Assembly: GCF_016306625.1 (NCBI RefSeq) | Contig: NZ_JACOII010000028.1 | Location: forward strand, 62,001-126,000 | DNA: 64,000 nucleotides | Direction of reading: 5' to 3' | Source: Xenorhabdus lircayensis | Lineage (GTDB): Bacteria > Pseudomonadota > Gammaproteobacteria > Enterobacterales > Enterobacteriaceae | Shown here: positions 19,022-30,716 of the stretch, piece after piece | Layout of the letters: the number at the start of each line of letters is the position of its first letter | How positions within the stretch are numbered: the stretch's first letter is position 1 | Notes under the pieces: generated by a model | Database searches by the model: none | Seen by the model: only the letters and a program-made list of their open reading frames with translations | What the model was told of the DNA's origin: nothing | Position numbers and translations under genes: made by a program

Positions 19022-19843
19022 ATGCTATTCCTGCTAAAAAAATATATCGGCTCGCTATTAATGCCTTTGCCGTTGATTATTATCGCCTCTTTTGCCGCCC
19101 TGCTATTACTGTGGTTCACTCGCTGGCAAAAAACGGGCAAAACTATTTTATCACTGAGTTGGCTTGCATTACTTTTATTAAGTTTACAGCCTATTGCAGA
19201 TAAACTCTTACTTCCTGTCGAAGGAAAATATGTTCAGCGCTATGAACCTGATACAGCACATACAGTACCCATAAAATACATTGTAGTTCTCGGTGGTGGT
19301 TTTACTTATAACCCCCAGTGGGCACCCAGTGCCAATCTTATCAGTAATAGCTTACCCAGAGTAACTGAAGGTATTCGGTTATATCATCTTAATCCTAGCG
19401 CTAAAATGATTTTCACGGGTGGTAAAGGCGTAAATTCAATTAGCAGTGCCGAAGTTGCTGCTATGGTAGCACAATCTATGGGAATTCCTGTAGAAGACAC
19501 AATCGCATTAAAAAAACCTTTGGATACGGAAGAAGAAGCTGCTGAAGTTGAAAAAGTGGTGGGGCAACAACCTTTTATTCTTGTCACCTCCGCCAATCAT
19601 ATGGCAAGGTCACTGAAGTTTTTTGAGCAGCGCGGTTTACACCCAGTCGCAGGCCCTGCCAATCAATTAGCTGTGACAACGCCGCTGTATCCGTGGGAAA
19701 AATATATTCCCTCTTCCTATTATTTTACACACACGGAACGCGCTTGGTATGAAACATTGGGGAGTATCTGGCAAGCCATTAAGCCGGTAAATACGGATAT
19801 CAAGCCTGAAAAATCAGAAAATTCTCAGCAAAAAAACAGTTAG
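19022..19843 (+). CDS. elyC: envelope biogenesis factor ElyC (DUF218, YcbC)
   Basis: 273 residues: two N-terminal membrane segments (about 10-35 and 40-60) followed by a periplasmic DUF218 domain with IVVLGGGFTYNP, EGIRLYHLNPSAKMIFTGGKG and SANHMARSLKFFEQRGLHPV. ElyC is needed for peptidoglycan/envelope integrity at low temperature in E. coli. It is divergent from cmoM and next to kdsB, as in enterobacteria. The C-terminal tail is a short lysine/serine-rich segment. Confidence 0.92.
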   Translation: MLFLLKKYIGSLLMPLPLIIIASFAALLLLWFTRWQKTGKTILSLSWLALLLLSLQPIADKLLLPVEGKYVQRYEPDTAHTVPIKYIVVLGGGFTYNPQWAPSANLISNSLPRVTEGIRLYHLNPSAKMIFTGGKGVNSISSAEVAAMVAQSMGIPVEDTIALKKPLDTEEEAAEVEKVVGQQPFILVTSANHMARSLKFFEQRGLHPVAGPANQLAVTTPLYPWEKYIPSSYYFTHTERAWYETLGSIWQAIKPVNTDIKPEKSENSQQKNS

Positions 19844-19877
19844 AAATAGCGTCAGATTAGACAGAACGGAATTGAAG

Positions 19878-19909
19878 AAAGAGAATGCTGTATTGTGGCA
19901 TTCTCTTTT
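19878..19909. terminator. bidirectional terminator between elyC and kdsB
   Basis: An 11-bp stem AAAGAGAATGC/GCATTCTCTTT around a 9-base loop, with T-run on the plus side and the A-run on the other, placed between two convergent genes. Confidence 0.75.
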
Positions 19910-19944
19910 CATTCACGCCCCATGAATACTCACGCTAATAGAGA

Positions 19945-20694
19945 TCAAACTTCTCCAAAAATTTCTCTGACAGCATCCAAATCTTCTGGTGTATCAACAC
20001 CTGCACCAGGTGCTTGCAACGCTCTTGCCACATGAATTTTTTCACCGTACCAAAGCACGCGTAATTGTTCGAGCATCTCGATATTTTCCAATGGACTTGG
20101 CGCCCATTGTACATAACGCCGGATAAATCCTGCCCGATACGCATAAATCCCGATATGGCGCAGAAAGTGGTCTCCGATAGCCTCTTTTGACTTCATAAAA
20201 CGGTCACGTTCCCACGGGATCGTAGCGCGAGAAAAATAGAGCGCGTAACCTTTCGCATCCATAACAACTTTGACGGCATTAGGATTAAAAGCTTCTTCCG
20301 CATCTTGGATCTGTACGGCCAGTGTCGCCATTCCAGCATCACTGCCAGCCAGATTATCGGCCACTTGCTTAATGATTTGTTCTGGAATAAGAGGTTCATC
20401 CCCTTGAACATTCACAATGATTTCATTATCAGCAAATTGGTATTTATCGATAACTTCAGCCAAACGTTCTGTACCTGAATGGTGATTTTCGCTTGTCATG
20501 CAAGCTTCTCCACCTGCGGTAATCACTGCATCAAAAACGTCTTGATTATCTGTCGCCACAATAACCCGATTGGCACCAGAACGGACTGCCCGTTCCATAA
20601 CACGTACAATCATTGGCTTGCCGTGAATATCGGCCAGTGGTTTTCCAGGCAGACGCGTTGAGGCAAAACGTGCTGGAATGATAACGGTAAACAT
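19945..20694 (-). CDS. kdsB: CMP-KDO synthetase
   Basis: 249 residues, the usual length. It activates KDO as CMP-KDO for lipopolysaccharide core synthesis. The N-terminus [28 protein letters not shown] is the nucleotide-binding signature, and [10 protein letters not shown] is the metal/CTP loop. Just after ycaR on the same strand, with only 3 bases between the ycaR stop and the ATG, hence co-transcribed with the lpxK/msbA envelope genes. Confidence 0.97.
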   Translation of the reverse strand: MFTVIIPARFASTRLPGKPLADIHGKPMIVRVMERAVRSGANRVIVATDNQDVFDAVITAGGEACMTSENHHSGTERLAEVIDKYQFADNEIIVNVQGDEPLIPEQIIKQVADNLAGSDAGMATLAVQIQDAEEAFNPNAVKVVMDAKGYALYFSRATIPWERDRFMKSKEAIGDHFLRHIGIYAYRAGFIRRYVQWAPSPLENIEMLEQLRVLWYGEKIHVARALQAPGAGVDTPEDLDAVREIFGEV

Positions 20695-20697
20695 GAG

Positions 20698-20877
20698 TTA
20701 TTTGTTTTCCTCTGTGGGCAAAGCACGTGCTTCATTCTCTAGCAGCACAGGAATGCCATCACGGACAGGAAAAGCGAGGCGGTCAAGTTTGCAAATCAGT
20801 TCAAGGTTTTCTTTATCGTAACTGAGCTTGCCATGACATACCGGACAAGCAATGATTTCGAGTAAACGGTGATCCAT
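20698..20877 (-). CDS. ycaR: YcaR, Trm112-family small zinc-binding protein
   Basis: A 59-residue protein beginning [24 protein letters not shown] and a later Cys ([20 protein letters not shown]) give the Trm112/UPF0434 zinc-ribbon pattern; the segment [16 protein letters not shown] is highly conserved in the family. Its precise role is unknown. It sits between lpxK and kdsB as in E. coli (where ycaQ also lies nearby but is absent here). Confidence 0.95.
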   Translation of the reverse strand: MDHRLLEIIACPVCHGKLSYDKENLELICKLDRLAFPVRDGIPVLLENEARALPTEENK

Positions 20878-20998
20878 ATATCCCCCAAATGACGGGCTTT
20901 AAATTTAATGCGGCTCAGAATACCACAAGCAATGTATCACCGTTAACTCTGTTGTTTTGTTTAATATTGTGTTGCTGTGTTGTGATGATTTCCCAATA

Positions 20999-21994
20999 TT
21001 ATTTATACATGCTCAATTCAGGAAGCAAGGCACGGATCTCATTCAATACTTTTTGTCCTTCTTCCTCTGGCAAATGAGCATATACAGGTAAATACCACCA
21101 ATTGGGTTGAGCAAATTGGAAACATTTAACCGCATCTTTTTCTGTCATCAGCAAATTTTGATTGCTATTCGCCAAAGCCAGTAATTGGGATTTTTCATAA
21201 GATTGATGATCGGCAAAAGCGTGGGTTTTCTGTAAACTCGTTCCCAATTGCTGCAATGTCGCAAAAAAACGCGGGGGGTGACCAATCCCTGCCATCGCAA
21301 CGCCATTCGGAATATCAGTGACTTTTCGCATTTCACCCGTTAGCAAATTCACCACCCATTCCCCTTTCAAAATCATCGGCAATTCACCTGATTGCGGCGT
21401 TCCACCATTGACAATAATGGAATTAACGGTATTCAAGCGCCCAGACAATTCCCTCATCGGCCCTGCGGGTAGCCAGCAACCATTGCCAAAACGACGGACA
21501 CCATCGATCACCACAATCTCATAATCACGCTGTAAGGCATAATGTTGAAGACCATCATCTGTAATCACGATATCAACCGGAGTATGTGCCAATAGTGCTT
21601 TGATAGCTTCTGCCCGCTTTGGTGCAACTGCAACAGGCGCACCAGTGCGACGACGAATTAAGACGGGTTCATCTCCCGCTTGTGCCGTTGTCACTTCGTC
21701 TGTGACCAGTAGCGGGTAATTCTCCGATTTCCCGCCATAGCCACGTGAAACAACCCCAACTCGATAACCTTTTTGCTGCAACTGTTCAACCAGCCAAATA
21801 ACAACAGGAGTTTTACCATTTCCCCCTGCCGTCAAGTTACCGACCACAACAACAGGCACAGGTGCTTTCCAAGAACGGCTCAATCCCAGTTTATAACTTA
21901 AACGACGCAAACCGCTTATCAGCCCATAAAGGGCTGATAATGGCAATAATGCGATGTAAGACCATGAGCGGCCTGACCATATTCGTTCAATCAT
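20999..21994 (-). CDS. lpxK: tetraacyldisaccharide 4'-kinase LpxK
   Basis: 331 residues, the normal length. It phosphorylates the 4' position of the lipid A disaccharide at the inner membrane. Seen: an N-terminal membrane-associated helix, the Walker A motif [19 protein letters not shown] and the catalytic/second-lobe block [20 protein letters not shown]. The ATG overlaps the msbA stop by 4 bases (ATGA), so lipid A completion and export are translationally coupled. Confidence 0.97.
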   Translation of the reverse strand: MIERIWSGRSWSYIALLPLSALYGLISGLRRLSYKLGLSRSWKAPVPVVVVGNLTAGGNGKTPVVIWLVEQLQQKGYRVGVVSRGYGGKSENYPLLVTDEVTTAQAGDEPVLIRRRTGAPVAVAPKRAEAIKALLAHTPVDIVITDDGLQHYALQRDYEIVVIDGVRRFGNGCWLPAGPMRELSGRLNTVNSIIVNGGTPQSGELPMILKGEWVVNLLTGEMRKVTDIPNGVAMAGIGHPPRFFATLQQLGTSLQKTHAFADHQSYEKSQLLALANSNQNLLMTEKDAVKCFQFAQPNWWYLPVYAHLPEEEGQKVLNEIRALLPELSMYK

Positions 21995-23736
21995 TGGCCA
22001 AACTGCATCCGATGTAATTGTGCATATGCGCCTTCGTGTTCCAACAGAGTGGCATGATTACCTCTTTCTATGATATTGCCATCTTCAATGACGATAATTT
22101 CATCGGCTTTTTCGATGGTAGAAAGTCGGTGAGCAATCACCAATGAAGTTCTGTTTTTCTGTAATTCATCTAATGCTGCTTGGATAGCACGTTCAGATTC
22201 CGTATCTAATGCTGAAGTTGCTTCATCCAAAATCAAAATCGGTGAATCACGCAATAAAGCACGAGCAATGGCTATGCGCTGACGTTGCCCGCCGGAAAGC
22301 AAGACGCCATTTTCACCAATAATCGTATCGAGGCCGTTATCCAGCTTTTTGATAAAATCCATCGCGTAGGCCATTTCCGCCGCCCGTTCGATCTCTTCAC
22401 GACTGAATTTTCCTTCGCTGGCGTAGGCAATATTATTGGCAACGGTATCATTGAACAGGTGCACATTTTGCGATACCAGCGCGATTTGATTACGCAGTGA
22501 AGCCAACGTATATTCACGCAAGTCATGGTCATCAAGTATAATTCCCCCTTCATTCACGTCATAAAAACGAGTAAGAAGATTGGCAATTGTCGATTTACCT
22601 GAACCAGAGCGTCCAACCAATGCAATGGTTTTTCCTGCCGGAATTGTCATTGAAACCGTTTTTAGTGCAGGATGATCTTTGGTTGGATAGCGGAAAATGA
22701 CATTACGGAATTCAATATTACCTTTCGCTTTTTTGATTTCCAGCTTGCCATCATCTTTTTCCTGTTCCATATCCAGAATAGTAAACAAAGTTTGACAAGC
22801 CGCCATACCACGTTGGAATTGCGCGTTAACGTTAGTCAGTGACTTCAATGGACGCATCAAGGCAATCATAGATGAGAACACAACGGTGATTTTACCCGCT
22901 GTCAAAGCACCCATAATTTCAGGGAAGCTGGCCGCATACAGGATAAATGCCAGTGCAAATGAAGCAATAATTTGAATAATCGGGTCTGAAATAGAATCAG
23001 CAGAAACCATTTTCATACCCTGTTGGCGCATGTGGTTACTAACTTTGTTGAAACGTTTGGTTTCAACTTTTTGACCACCAAAAATTAAAACTTCTTTATG
23101 CCCTTTCAGCATCTGTTCGGCACTGGTTGTCACCATTCCCATGCTGTTCTGCATGTTTTTGCTGATATTACGAAAACGCACGGAAACAAGACGAATAACC
23201 CCCGCAACGATCGGTGCAATTACAATCAAAATCAGGGAAAGTTCCCAACTGTAATAGAACATCAGGATAAACAGGCCAATAATCGATGCTCCTTCCCTGA
23301 CAACCGTAACTAATGCACCGGAGGAGGAGGAAGCAACCTGTTCTGAATCATATGTGATGCGGGAAAGTAATGTTCCCGTAGATTGCTGGTCGAAAAAGGA
23401 AACCGGCATACCCATCATATGGTTAAACAGACGACGGCGCATCTGCATGACCACTTTACCGGATACCCAAGAGATACAATAACTTGATACAAAACCAGAT
23501 AAGCCACGCAGCAGCATCAACCCAATAACGACTAGTGGCATCCACTTCAATACGCTAATGTCTGACTTGCCAAATCCCTCATCCAGCAAAGGCTTTAACA
23601 AGGAAAGCATTAATGTATCACCGGCAGCATTAATAATTAGTGCAACCGCCGCGACTAACAGCCCGACCTTAAATGGTGTGATGAACGGCCACAATCGGCG
23701 AAAGGTCTGCCAGGTAGAAAGGTCTTTATCATTCAT
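21991..23736 (-). CDS. msbA: lipid A export ATP-binding/permease protein MsbA
   Basis: 581 residues: six transmembrane segments in the first ~310, then an ABC ATPase with Walker [14 protein letters not shown], the signature [16 protein letters not shown] and Walker [13 protein letters not shown]. MsbA flips lipid A-core across the inner membrane. Identity to E. coli MsbA is evident throughout. Upstream neighbour comEC is on the same strand, 44 bases away. Confidence 0.98.
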   Translation of the reverse strand: MNDKDLSTWQTFRRLWPFITPFKVGLLVAAVALIINAAGDTLMLSLLKPLLDEGFGKSDISVLKWMPLVVIGLMLLRGLSGFVSSYCISWVSGKVVMQMRRRLFNHMMGMPVSFFDQQSTGTLLSRITYDSEQVASSSSGALVTVVREGASIIGLFILMFYYSWELSLILIVIAPIVAGVIRLVSVRFRNISKNMQNSMGMVTTSAEQMLKGHKEVLIFGGQKVETKRFNKVSNHMRQQGMKMVSADSISDPIIQIIASFALAFILYAASFPEIMGALTAGKITVVFSSMIALMRPLKSLTNVNAQFQRGMAACQTLFTILDMEQEKDDGKLEIKKAKGNIEFRNVIFRYPTKDHPALKTVSMTIPAGKTIALVGRSGSGKSTIANLLTRFYDVNEGGIILDDHDLREYTLASLRNQIALVSQNVHLFNDTVANNIAYASEGKFSREEIERAAEMAYAMDFIKKLDNGLDTIIGENGVLLSGGQRQRIAIARALLRDSPILILDEATSALDTESERAIQAALDELQKNRTSLVIAHRLSTIEKADEIIVIEDGNIIERGNHATLLEHEGAYAQLHRMQFGQ

Positions 23737-23780
23737 TATTGAGTTACCAAAACCAAAACAAAAAGAAATAGCGGCTCATT

Positions 23781-26159
23781 CTACTCATGATCACCGCGAA
23801 TACCAAACCACTGATGATACCATCGTGGCACTATTTGTTGTCGATAACCTTCTAATTTAATGTGATCCTGATAAAAATAGCCTGTTATCTGACCGGAAAC
23901 TGCTGTGCTATTCCATTGAATCCCGGCATTTTTATAACGTTGTTTCACTTTCACTGAAGGCAGTCTCCACGGGCTATAGCGCGCGACTGAAGTCAAGGCA
24001 TATTTAGGCATGACGTTACGTATAAATACCGCTGTAGAAGAAGTATTACTCCCATGATGGGGAACTTGCAATATTGTTGTATTCAGATGATCCTTTTCAA
24101 GCTCCAATAAGCGATATTCCCCCTGTTTCTCCAAATCGCCCGTTAATAATAGACTGTGCTTACCATCATCAATGCGGATCACACAAGATTGATTATTGCC
24201 AACAATGGCGGCCTTTTCTGGCGGCCAAAGGACTTCAAAATTCAGTTCCTGCCATGTCCATTGTTCACCACGAATACAAGGTAAATGAGCCTGATTAAGA
24301 AAAGGGCTTCTAATTTGGATATCAGGATATTTATTATTGAGATATTCCACACCTCCCGTATGATCCAAATGGTCATGGCTAAGAATTACCTGTTCTGGCG
24401 TTAATCGATGCCAACGTAAATAAGGCACAATGACTTTTTCTGCCATGCTGCCCGCTTCCCAACGATTTCCTGTATCAAAAATGATCGCTTTTCCTCCCCT
24501 ATCAATCACCACAGCCAATCCATGACCAACATCCAACATTGAAAAGCGCCATTGATATTCATCAGTACTTTTCGAATAACAAGTAATAATGCCAATTGAA
24601 ACACCCAACAGCCACTTATAAGATTTCCACCACCCCAAACGCCAAATCACAACAGAAAACCAGCCCAGAAGCGTGATAACAATAGGATAATGCCCTGTTT
24701 CAATCCACAAATGCGTTAAAACAGGTAAAGGAGCCAAAGCAAGCAAAATGGTGTAATCAACAAGTTGCCATAAAAATGGTTGGATAACGGGAAGAAAGAT
24801 ACAAACTAAACCCAACATGACTAATGGTACAGATAAAAAAGAAACGATCGGCACAGCCCACAGATTAGCAACCAATGATGCGATATTAACTCCCTGGAAT
24901 AACAAGAGCTGCAACGGCAACAACATTAACATCATTCCCAATTGCATATGCAGCCCACGCAGCCAAATCCACTGCCAACCGTAACGCATTTTTTCTGGCA
25001 AAGGCATCCAGTGGAACCAAAATAACAAAGCCATCACCGCAGTAAATGAAAGCCAGAAGCTGTCAGAAAGTATCGCCAAAGGGTCAAAAAATAAAATAAG
25101 CGCAGCACTCCATAAAGCCCATTGCCATGAAAAACAAAGTCTGCTTTTACACCGTAAATAAACCCACAGTGTTAACCCCAATATTGCCCGAACAGCTGGA
25201 ATACCCCAACCAGACAGCCATCCATACAACATTGCGGTTAACCAGCCCGTTATTAATGGGAAACGAAATCCAATCCACCTTGCAGGAAAGCAAATTTGTG
25301 TAATCCTCGCAAGAGTCCAGCCAAATAAACTGGCCATTGCAATATGTAGACCTGAAATTGCCATAAGGTGCGCGATACCCGTCTGCTGTAATAGCAGACG
25401 GGTTGGTTTATCCAACCACGCCCTTTCACCGAACGAAAGCGCCAACGCAACCCCTGCATGTTTTAATGAGTGAATCTCTGGTACTAATTTATTAATGATA
25501 TCTTGTCGAAGGCTGCAATTTTCATTAAGTAATCTCGCCTTAATAATTTTTCCATTCAACGGCTGACGTATAGAAAGTGAATATCGCTGGTTATCATAGC
25601 TACCATGATTTAATTGAGCATGAACAGGTCTGAGTTTCATTGTAACCTGCCATTTCTGACCAGCACACAGTAATTCTTGAGAATTCCATGATACTGCTGC
25701 GTATAAAGCAGGAAAAATATATTTCCCATTACTTTCAATCAATCGAATACGATAACGTGCTTTTTGTTCTACTTCTTTGGTTTCAGACACTAACGATACA
25801 CTATCAATCATGACTGTTGCAGAGCGGGAAGTTTCACTGAAATACGTTATTTGCATCAATATTTGGTGACCATGCCAACATCCGAAAATAAATGCCCATA
25901 ATCCTAATGATATTACTCGAATGAATTTATAAGGGAAAAACAATAAGCAAAACGCAAGGGAAACCAGATATTGAATGAATTTTTGTTGAGGGAGTTCCAC
26001 AAGGAATAATAAAGGCAAAATACCCAGCACAATGGCTAAAGCAGCCAAATTTAAACTGATAATCGGTGGTGATCTTCGCCAAATGGTGAATATATAAGTA
26101 AAAGGGAAAAATATTATAGGCTGCATCCATTTATGTCTCTGTGCTGATATTCCATTCAC
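23781..26159 (-). CDS. ycaI: ComEC/Rec2-family DNA-uptake channel protein (YcaI)
   Basis: Up to 792 residues. The N-terminal third is membrane-embedded with an OB-like soluble region, the middle is the Competence domain (GIAHLMAISGLHIAMASLFGW, then many membrane segments), and the C-terminus is a metallo-beta-lactamase-type domain with LSHDHLDHTGG. This is the ComEC family, which moves single-stranded DNA across the inner membrane; in enterobacteria its use in uptake is uncertain. The start is doubtful: neither the first ATG nor an internal one 11 codons later has a good ribosome site. Position between ihfB and msbA matches E. coli. Confidence 0.9.
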   Translation of the reverse strand: MNGISAQRHKWMQPIIFFPFTYIFTIWRRSPPIISLNLAALAIVLGILPLLFLVELPQQKFIQYLVSLAFCLLFFPYKFIRVISLGLWAFIFGCWHGHQILMQITYFSETSRSATVMIDSVSLVSETKEVEQKARYRIRLIESNGKYIFPALYAAVSWNSQELLCAGQKWQVTMKLRPVHAQLNHGSYDNQRYSLSIRQPLNGKIIKARLLNENCSLRQDIINKLVPEIHSLKHAGVALALSFGERAWLDKPTRLLLQQTGIAHLMAISGLHIAMASLFGWTLARITQICFPARWIGFRFPLITGWLTAMLYGWLSGWGIPAVRAILGLTLWVYLRCKSRLCFSWQWALWSAALILFFDPLAILSDSFWLSFTAVMALLFWFHWMPLPEKMRYGWQWIWLRGLHMQLGMMLMLLPLQLLLFQGVNIASLVANLWAVPIVSFLSVPLVMLGLVCIFLPVIQPFLWQLVDYTILLALAPLPVLTHLWIETGHYPIVITLLGWFSVVIWRLGWWKSYKWLLGVSIGIITCYSKSTDEYQWRFSMLDVGHGLAVVIDRGGKAIIFDTGNRWEAGSMAEKVIVPYLRWHRLTPEQVILSHDHLDHTGGVEYLNNKYPDIQIRSPFLNQAHLPCIRGEQWTWQELNFEVLWPPEKAAIVGNNQSCVIRIDDGKHSLLLTGDLEKQGEYRLLELEKDHLNTTILQVPHHGSNTSSTAVFIRNVMPKYALTSVARYSPWRLPSVKVKQRYKNAGIQWNSTAVSGQITGYFYQDHIKLEGYRQQIVPRWYHQWFGIRGDHE

Positions 26160-26281
26160 ACAGAACAGCCTATTTCATAATAGGTACAGCGACCAGTCAA
26201 ATAAATGCAATTGTGGAATGACTTCGCAAATTAATCCTCAAGTAAGAGAAACGATACACAAGATAACTCGGTAATCATCAC

Positions 26282-26307
26282 AAAAAACGGCACCCTGAGG
26301 TGCCGTT
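26282..26307 (-). terminator. Rho-independent terminator of ihfB
   Basis: A 9-bp GC-rich stem (AACGGCACC/GGTGCCGTT) with a 4-base loop, followed in the minus direction by a run of six U, 27 bases after the ihfB stop. Confidence 0.9.
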
Positions 26308-26333
26308 AGTTTAATTAAGTAATAACTGATATC

Positions 26334-26624
26334 TTAGCTATCGCTATAGATATTCACGCGGTCACGTAACTCTTTGCCTGGCTTAAAGTGAGGAACGTAT
26401 TTACCGTCCAATTCCACTTTATCGCCAGTTTTTGGGTTACGACCCACACGCGGAGCTCGGTAGTGAAGAGAAAAGCTGCCAAATCCGCGAACTTCAATAC
26501 GTTCACCTTCGGCTAATGTTTCTGCCATATGATCAAGCATTTCTTTCACTGCATCTTCAACGGCTTTAGCCGGCATGTGAGATTGTTGCTCAGTAAGTCT
26601 TTCAATTAATTCAGACTTGGTCAT
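26334..26624 (-). CDS. ihfB: integration host factor beta subunit
   Basis: 96 residues, two more than E. coli IhfB. HU/IHF fold with the beta-ribbon arm sequence around [23 protein letters not shown], including the intercalating proline. It pairs with IhfA to bend DNA at specific sites. It follows rpsA on the same strand, with a hairpin-bearing 74-base gap, and is closed by a strong terminator. Confidence 0.98.
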   Translation of the reverse strand: MTKSELIERLTEQQSHMPAKAVEDAVKEMLDHMAETLAEGERIEVRGFGSFSLHYRAPRVGRNPKTGDKVELDGKYVPHFKPGKELRDRVNIYSDS

Positions 26625-26648
26625 GGTACCTCCCCAAACTACCGTATT

Positions 26649-26682
26649 CGGGTAATATTATCGTTGCCAAAAATATTACCCG
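26649..26682 (-). other. perfect 11-bp inverted repeat between rpsA and ihfB
   Basis: CGGGTAATATT and its exact complement AATATTACCCG flank a 12-base loop. It lies 17-50 bases past the rpsA stop and 25 bases before ihfB. No U-run follows, so it is more likely an RNA processing or stabilising hairpin separating rpsA from ihfB expression than a full terminator. Confidence 0.6.
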
Positions 26683-26698
26683 CCGTTATTGACTTAGA

Positions 26699-28372
26699 TT
26701 ATTCGCCTTTAGCTGCTTTGAAAGCTTCAGCCATTGCGTTGTTAGCGAAGTTTGTGTCTTCTTGTTTGTTCACAGAAGCGATAGCGTCTTTTTCATCAGC
26801 TTCGTCTTTCGCGCGAACAGACAGGTTGATTACGCGGTTTTTGCGATCAACGCCAACATACTTAGCTTCAACTTCATCGCCAACGTTCAGAACTTGAGTT
26901 GCATCTTCAGTGCGGTCACGAGAAGCTTCTGATGCACGCAGGTAACCTTCAACGCCGTCAGCTAATTCAACTGTAGCACCTTTTGTGTCAACTGCAGTCA
27001 CTTTACCAGTAACAATTGTACCTTTCTTGTTTACAGACAGGTAATTGTTGAATGGATCTTCTGCCAGTTGTTTGATGCCCAGAGAGATACGCTCACGTTC
27101 TGCATCTACTTGCAGAACTACAGCAGCGATTTCGTCGCCTTTCTTGTATTCACGAACTGCTTCTTCGCCTGTAACGTTCCAGGAGATGTCAGACAGGTGA
27201 ACCAGACCGTCGATGCCGCCGTCCAGACCGATGAAGATACCGAAGTCAGTAATAGACTTGATCTTACCTTCAACGCGGTCGTTTTTGTTGTGAGTCTCAG
27301 CAAATTGTTGCCAAGGATTAGCTTTACACTGCTTCAGGCCCAAGGAGATACGACGACGTTCTTCATCGATATCCAGAACCATAACTTCCACAACGTCACC
27401 AACGTTAACAACTTTGGATGGGTGGATGTTTTTGTTGGTCCAGTCCATTTCTGAAACGTGTACCAGACCTTCAACACCTTCTTCGATTTCAACGAAGCAG
27501 CCGTAATCAGTCAGGTTAGTTACGCGACCAGTCAGTCTGGTACTTTCTGGATAACGTTTAGCGATTGCTACCCATGGATCTTCACCCAGTTGTTTCAGAC
27601 CCAGAGATACGCGAGTACGCTCACGGTCGAACTTCAGTACTTTAACTGTGATTTCATCGCCCACATTGACGATTTCGCTTGGGTGTTTAACACGTTTCCA
27701 AGCCATATCAGTAATGTGCAGCAGGCCATCAACGCCGCCCAGATCAACGAATGCACCGTAGTCAGTCAGGTTCTTAACAATACCTTTAACTTCCATGCCT
27801 TCTTGCAGGTTTTCCAGCAGCTGATCACGTTCTGCACTGTTTTCAGATTCGATAACAGCACGACGGGAAACAACTACGTTGTTGCGTTTCTGATCCAGCT
27901 TGATGACTTTGAACTCAAGCTCTTTGCCTTCAAGGTGAGCAGTGTCACGAACTGGACGAACATCAACCAGTGAACCTGGCAAGAAAGCACGGATACCGTT
28001 CAGTTCTACAGTGAAACCGCCTTTTACTTTACCGTTGATAACACCGGTAACAGTTTCAGCTTCTTCGTATGCTTTTTCCAGCATCAGCCATGCTTCGTGA
28101 CGTTTTGCTTTTTCACGGGACAGGATAGTTTCACCGAAACCATCTTCTACCGCATCCAGAGCTACATCGACTTCATCGCCAACTTGGATTTCCAGCTCGC
28201 CCTGAGCATTTTTGAATTGTTCTACAGGAATTGCAGATTCTGATTTCAGACCTGCGTCAACCAATACAACGTCTTTATCGATAGCAACTACAACACCACG
28301 TACGATTGCACCTGGACGAGTTTCGATAACCTGTAGGGATTCTTCAAAGAGTTGAGCAAAAGATTCTGTCAT
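26699..28372 (-). CDS. rpsA: 30S ribosomal protein S1
   Basis: 557 residues, the same as E. coli S1, starting [13 protein letters not shown]; five upstream in-frame codons are ignored. Six S1/OB repeats are visible, each with the pattern G-x-V-x-x-x-x-x-x-G-x-x-V and a VHxSDM-like end. S1 unwinds and recruits mRNA on the 30S subunit. The ribosome site is weak (GAAG ten bases before the ATG), as in E. coli, where S1 represses its own message through the leader. Codon use is of a highly expressed gene. Confidence 0.99.
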   Translation of the reverse strand: MTESFAQLFEESLQVIETRPGAIVRGVVVAIDKDVVLVDAGLKSESAIPVEQFKNAQGELEIQVGDEVDVALDAVEDGFGETILSREKAKRHEAWLMLEKAYEEAETVTGVINGKVKGGFTVELNGIRAFLPGSLVDVRPVRDTAHLEGKELEFKVIKLDQKRNNVVVSRRAVIESENSAERDQLLENLQEGMEVKGIVKNLTDYGAFVDLGGVDGLLHITDMAWKRVKHPSEIVNVGDEITVKVLKFDRERTRVSLGLKQLGEDPWVAIAKRYPESTRLTGRVTNLTDYGCFVEIEEGVEGLVHVSEMDWTNKNIHPSKVVNVGDVVEVMVLDIDEERRRISLGLKQCKANPWQQFAETHNKNDRVEGKIKSITDFGIFIGLDGGIDGLVHLSDISWNVTGEEAVREYKKGDEIAAVVLQVDAERERISLGIKQLAEDPFNNYLSVNKKGTIVTGKVTAVDTKGATVELADGVEGYLRASEASRDRTEDATQVLNVGDEVEAKYVGVDRKNRVINLSVRAKDEADEKDAIASVNKQEDTNFANNAMAEAFKAAKGE

Positions 28373-28565
28373 GTTAATGATCTTCAAGGTTTTTAATTAA
28401 CGTCCATTTAGCATCCGGCCGAATGGGGTTGTTTTACATACCCCGCAACTTTTCCCTGTTACAAGGTGTTTTGGTGTGCCAGCATAATTCACTACCCACA
28501 CGCCAGAATTCTATATACATCTTCTTGATACGCTACTGCAATAGCGAATTTGCGAAAATTAACGA

Positions 28566-29252
28566 TTATGCTGGTATTTCCAGCGCGTTTTTCGCATAAG
28601 TCAGTGCCTTATCAATCACTTCTTCGATAGACATACCGGTCGAATCCAAGATCAATGCATCTTGTGCAGGCACTAATGGCGCAACTGCCCGGTTACGGTC
28701 ACGGAAGTCCCGCTCCTGTATTTCGGACAAAAGGCGCTCAAAGTTAACACTAAAACCTTTCTCCTGCAACTGTAACATGCGTCTACAGGCACGCTCTTCC
28801 GCACTTGCATCAAGAAATATTTTTACTGGTGCGTCAGGAAACACAACGGTTCCCATGTCACGACCATCCGCAATCAGACCAGGAGCGATGCGGAAAGCCC
28901 GCTGCCGACGCAGAAGCGCTTCACGGACACGCGGGAATGTCGCTGCCTGTGAAGCCGTATTCCCAACGGTTTCAGTGCGAATTTCATTGCTGACATCTTC
29001 GCCTTCCAGAATGACCCGAAGTTTGCCATTTGCAGGCACAAAACGAACATCCAGATTTGCAGCCAGAGGAACCAGAGCGTCTTCAGACTGGATATCCACC
29101 TGATGGTGGATGGCAGCCAGTGCCAACACACGATAAATGGCACCTGAATCAAGTAATTGCCAATTTAACGCTTCAGCTAATGCCTGACATAGTGTTCCCT
29201 TGCCAGCACCACTTGGCCCATCAACAGTTATTACTGGGGCTATCGCCGCCAT
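28566..29252 (-). CDS. cmk: cytidylate kinase
   Basis: 228 residues beginning [25 protein letters not shown], which matches E. coli Cmk; the second of two adjacent ATGs is chosen because AGGAGG is then 6 bases away. P-loop [12 protein letters not shown]-binding insert and [16 protein letters not shown] lid region are present. It phosphorylates CMP/dCMP. It precedes rpsA by about 190 bases; in E. coli ycaL lies between aroA and cmk, and here that space is only 135 bases and empty. Confidence 0.97.
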   Translation of the reverse strand: MAAIAPVITVDGPSGAGKGTLCQALAEALNWQLLDSGAIYRVLALAAIHHQVDIQSEDALVPLAANLDVRFVPANGKLRVILEGEDVSNEIRTETVGNTASQAATFPRVREALLRRQRAFRIAPGLIADGRDMGTVVFPDAPVKIFLDASAEERACRRMLQLQEKGFSVNFERLLSEIQERDFRDRNRAVAPLVPAQDALILDSTGMSIEEVIDKALTYAKNALEIPA

Positions 29253-29387
29253 CATTCTCCTCCTTTTCGCATAACTTTCGCATAACAGACAGGTCATCTA
29301 CCGAACGCAGAGAGCTGCTTAATTAATAAGCAACAAAAGTTTGTCTTATTATACGCACTCAGTAGGTGAGCGAAACAGTGTTCCTAT

Positions 29388-30674
29388 CTATTTTGCATAT
29401 TGACTGAGCTTTTCAAGCTGATTGAAATAATCTGGGAATGTTTTTGCTGTACAGCCCGGATCAAGAATGGTAACAGAAGTATCTGACAGTGCCACCAGCG
29501 AGAAACACATCGCAATTCGGTGATCATTATAGGTTTCAATTTCAGCATGATTGAGCTTTTCTGGTGGAATCACACGAATATAATCATGCCCCTCTTCCAC
29601 TTCTGCCCCTATTTTACGTAATTCAGTCGCCATTGCATTGAGTCGATCGGTTTCCTTTACCCGCCAGTTGTAGATATTGCGGATAACTGTTTCCCCTTGA
29701 GCAAACAACGCAGTTGTCGCAATAGTCATTGCGGCATCAGGAATGGCATTCATATCCATATCAACGCCTGTCAATGTACCGCGCTCGCATTCGACAAAAT
29801 CGTCACCCCAACGAATAGTCGCGCCCATCTGTTCCAATACATTGGCAAATTTGGTATCCCCTTGCAGACTATTTCTGCCAATGCCCGTGACACGAACGGT
29901 TCCACCTTTAATCGCCGCCGCCGCCAGAAAATAAGATGCCGATGAAGCATCGCCTTCCACCAAATACTGCCCCGGAGACAAGTATTGCTGCTGCCCTTCA
30001 ATGTAAAAAACCTGATATTGTTCATTGTGAACCGTCACACCGAAACTGTTCATCAGTGCCAACGTAATATCAATATAAGGTTTGGAAACCAGATCACCTT
30101 GAATATGGATTTCCGTGTCATTCTCTGCCAATGGCGCAGCCATCAACAAGGCTGTCAGGAATTGGCTGGAAACACTACCGTCAACGGTGACTTTTCCGCC
30201 AGAAAACCCGCCCTTGATATGCACAGGTGGGTAATTTTCCTGTTCAATATAGTCAATTTCTGCTCCCCCTTGACGCAACGCATCCACCAAGTGACCAATT
30301 GGGCGCTCTTTCATCCTAGGCTCCCCTGTCAGCACTACCTCATTGTTTCCCAGACATAATGCTGCTGCCAATGGTCGCATTGCCGTTCCTGCATTGCCCA
30401 GAAACAACTCAAGTCCGCTTTTGCCCGTAATACGTCCTCCCATGCCATCGACATCACAGATGGTACGATCGGCAGATAGACGATGAGGAATATCTAACGC
30501 GGTCAGGGCGTTAAGCATGTAACGAATATCATCACTGTCCAATAAATTAGTCAGGCGGGTTGTTCCTTTGGCAAAAGCAGCGAGTAACAGCGCGCGATTG
30601 GAAACACTCTTCGAGCCGGGCAGGTTAATCGTTCCATTAATACGGGAAATAGGTTGTAACGTCAGGGATTGCAT
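29388..30674 (-). CDS. aroA: 5-enolpyruvylshikimate-3-phosphate synthase
   Basis: 428 residues; the shikimate-pathway enolpyruvyl transferase. The N-terminus [33 protein letters not shown] carries the S3P-binding lysine/serine motif; [13 protein letters not shown] is the PEP-site loop with the class I (glyphosate-sensitive) glycine and proline context, and [15 protein letters not shown] is the C-terminal catalytic block. It follows serC in the same direction, as in the enterobacterial serC-aroA operon, but after a longer 150-base gap that holds a hairpin and a repeat remnant. Confidence 0.98.
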   Translation of the reverse strand: MQSLTLQPISRINGTINLPGSKSVSNRALLLAAFAKGTTRLTNLLDSDDIRYMLNALTALDIPHRLSADRTICDVDGMGGRITGKSGLELFLGNAGTAMRPLAAALCLGNNEVVLTGEPRMKERPIGHLVDALRQGGAEIDYIEQENYPPVHIKGGFSGGKVTVDGSVSSQFLTALLMAAPLAENDTEIHIQGDLVSKPYIDITLALMNSFGVTVHNEQYQVFYIEGQQQYLSPGQYLVEGDASSASYFLAAAAIKGGTVRVTGIGRNSLQGDTKFANVLEQMGATIRWGDDFVECERGTLTGVDMDMNAIPDAAMTIATTALFAQGETVIRNIYNWRVKETDRLNAMATELRKIGAEVEEGHDYIRVIPPEKLNHAEIETYNDHRIAMCFSLVALSDTSVTILDPGCTAKTFPDYFNQLEKLSQYAK

Positions 30675-30716
30675 AATAGAGAGGAGTCTCCGGTTTTTAA
30701 CACGTTATGCCCTTCA

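Noticed and set aside
27068-27973. Open frames of 128 and 171 codons opposite rpsA
   Set aside because: Antisense shadows caused by the strong codon bias of rpsA; composition is Phe/Val/Asn-rich nonsense.
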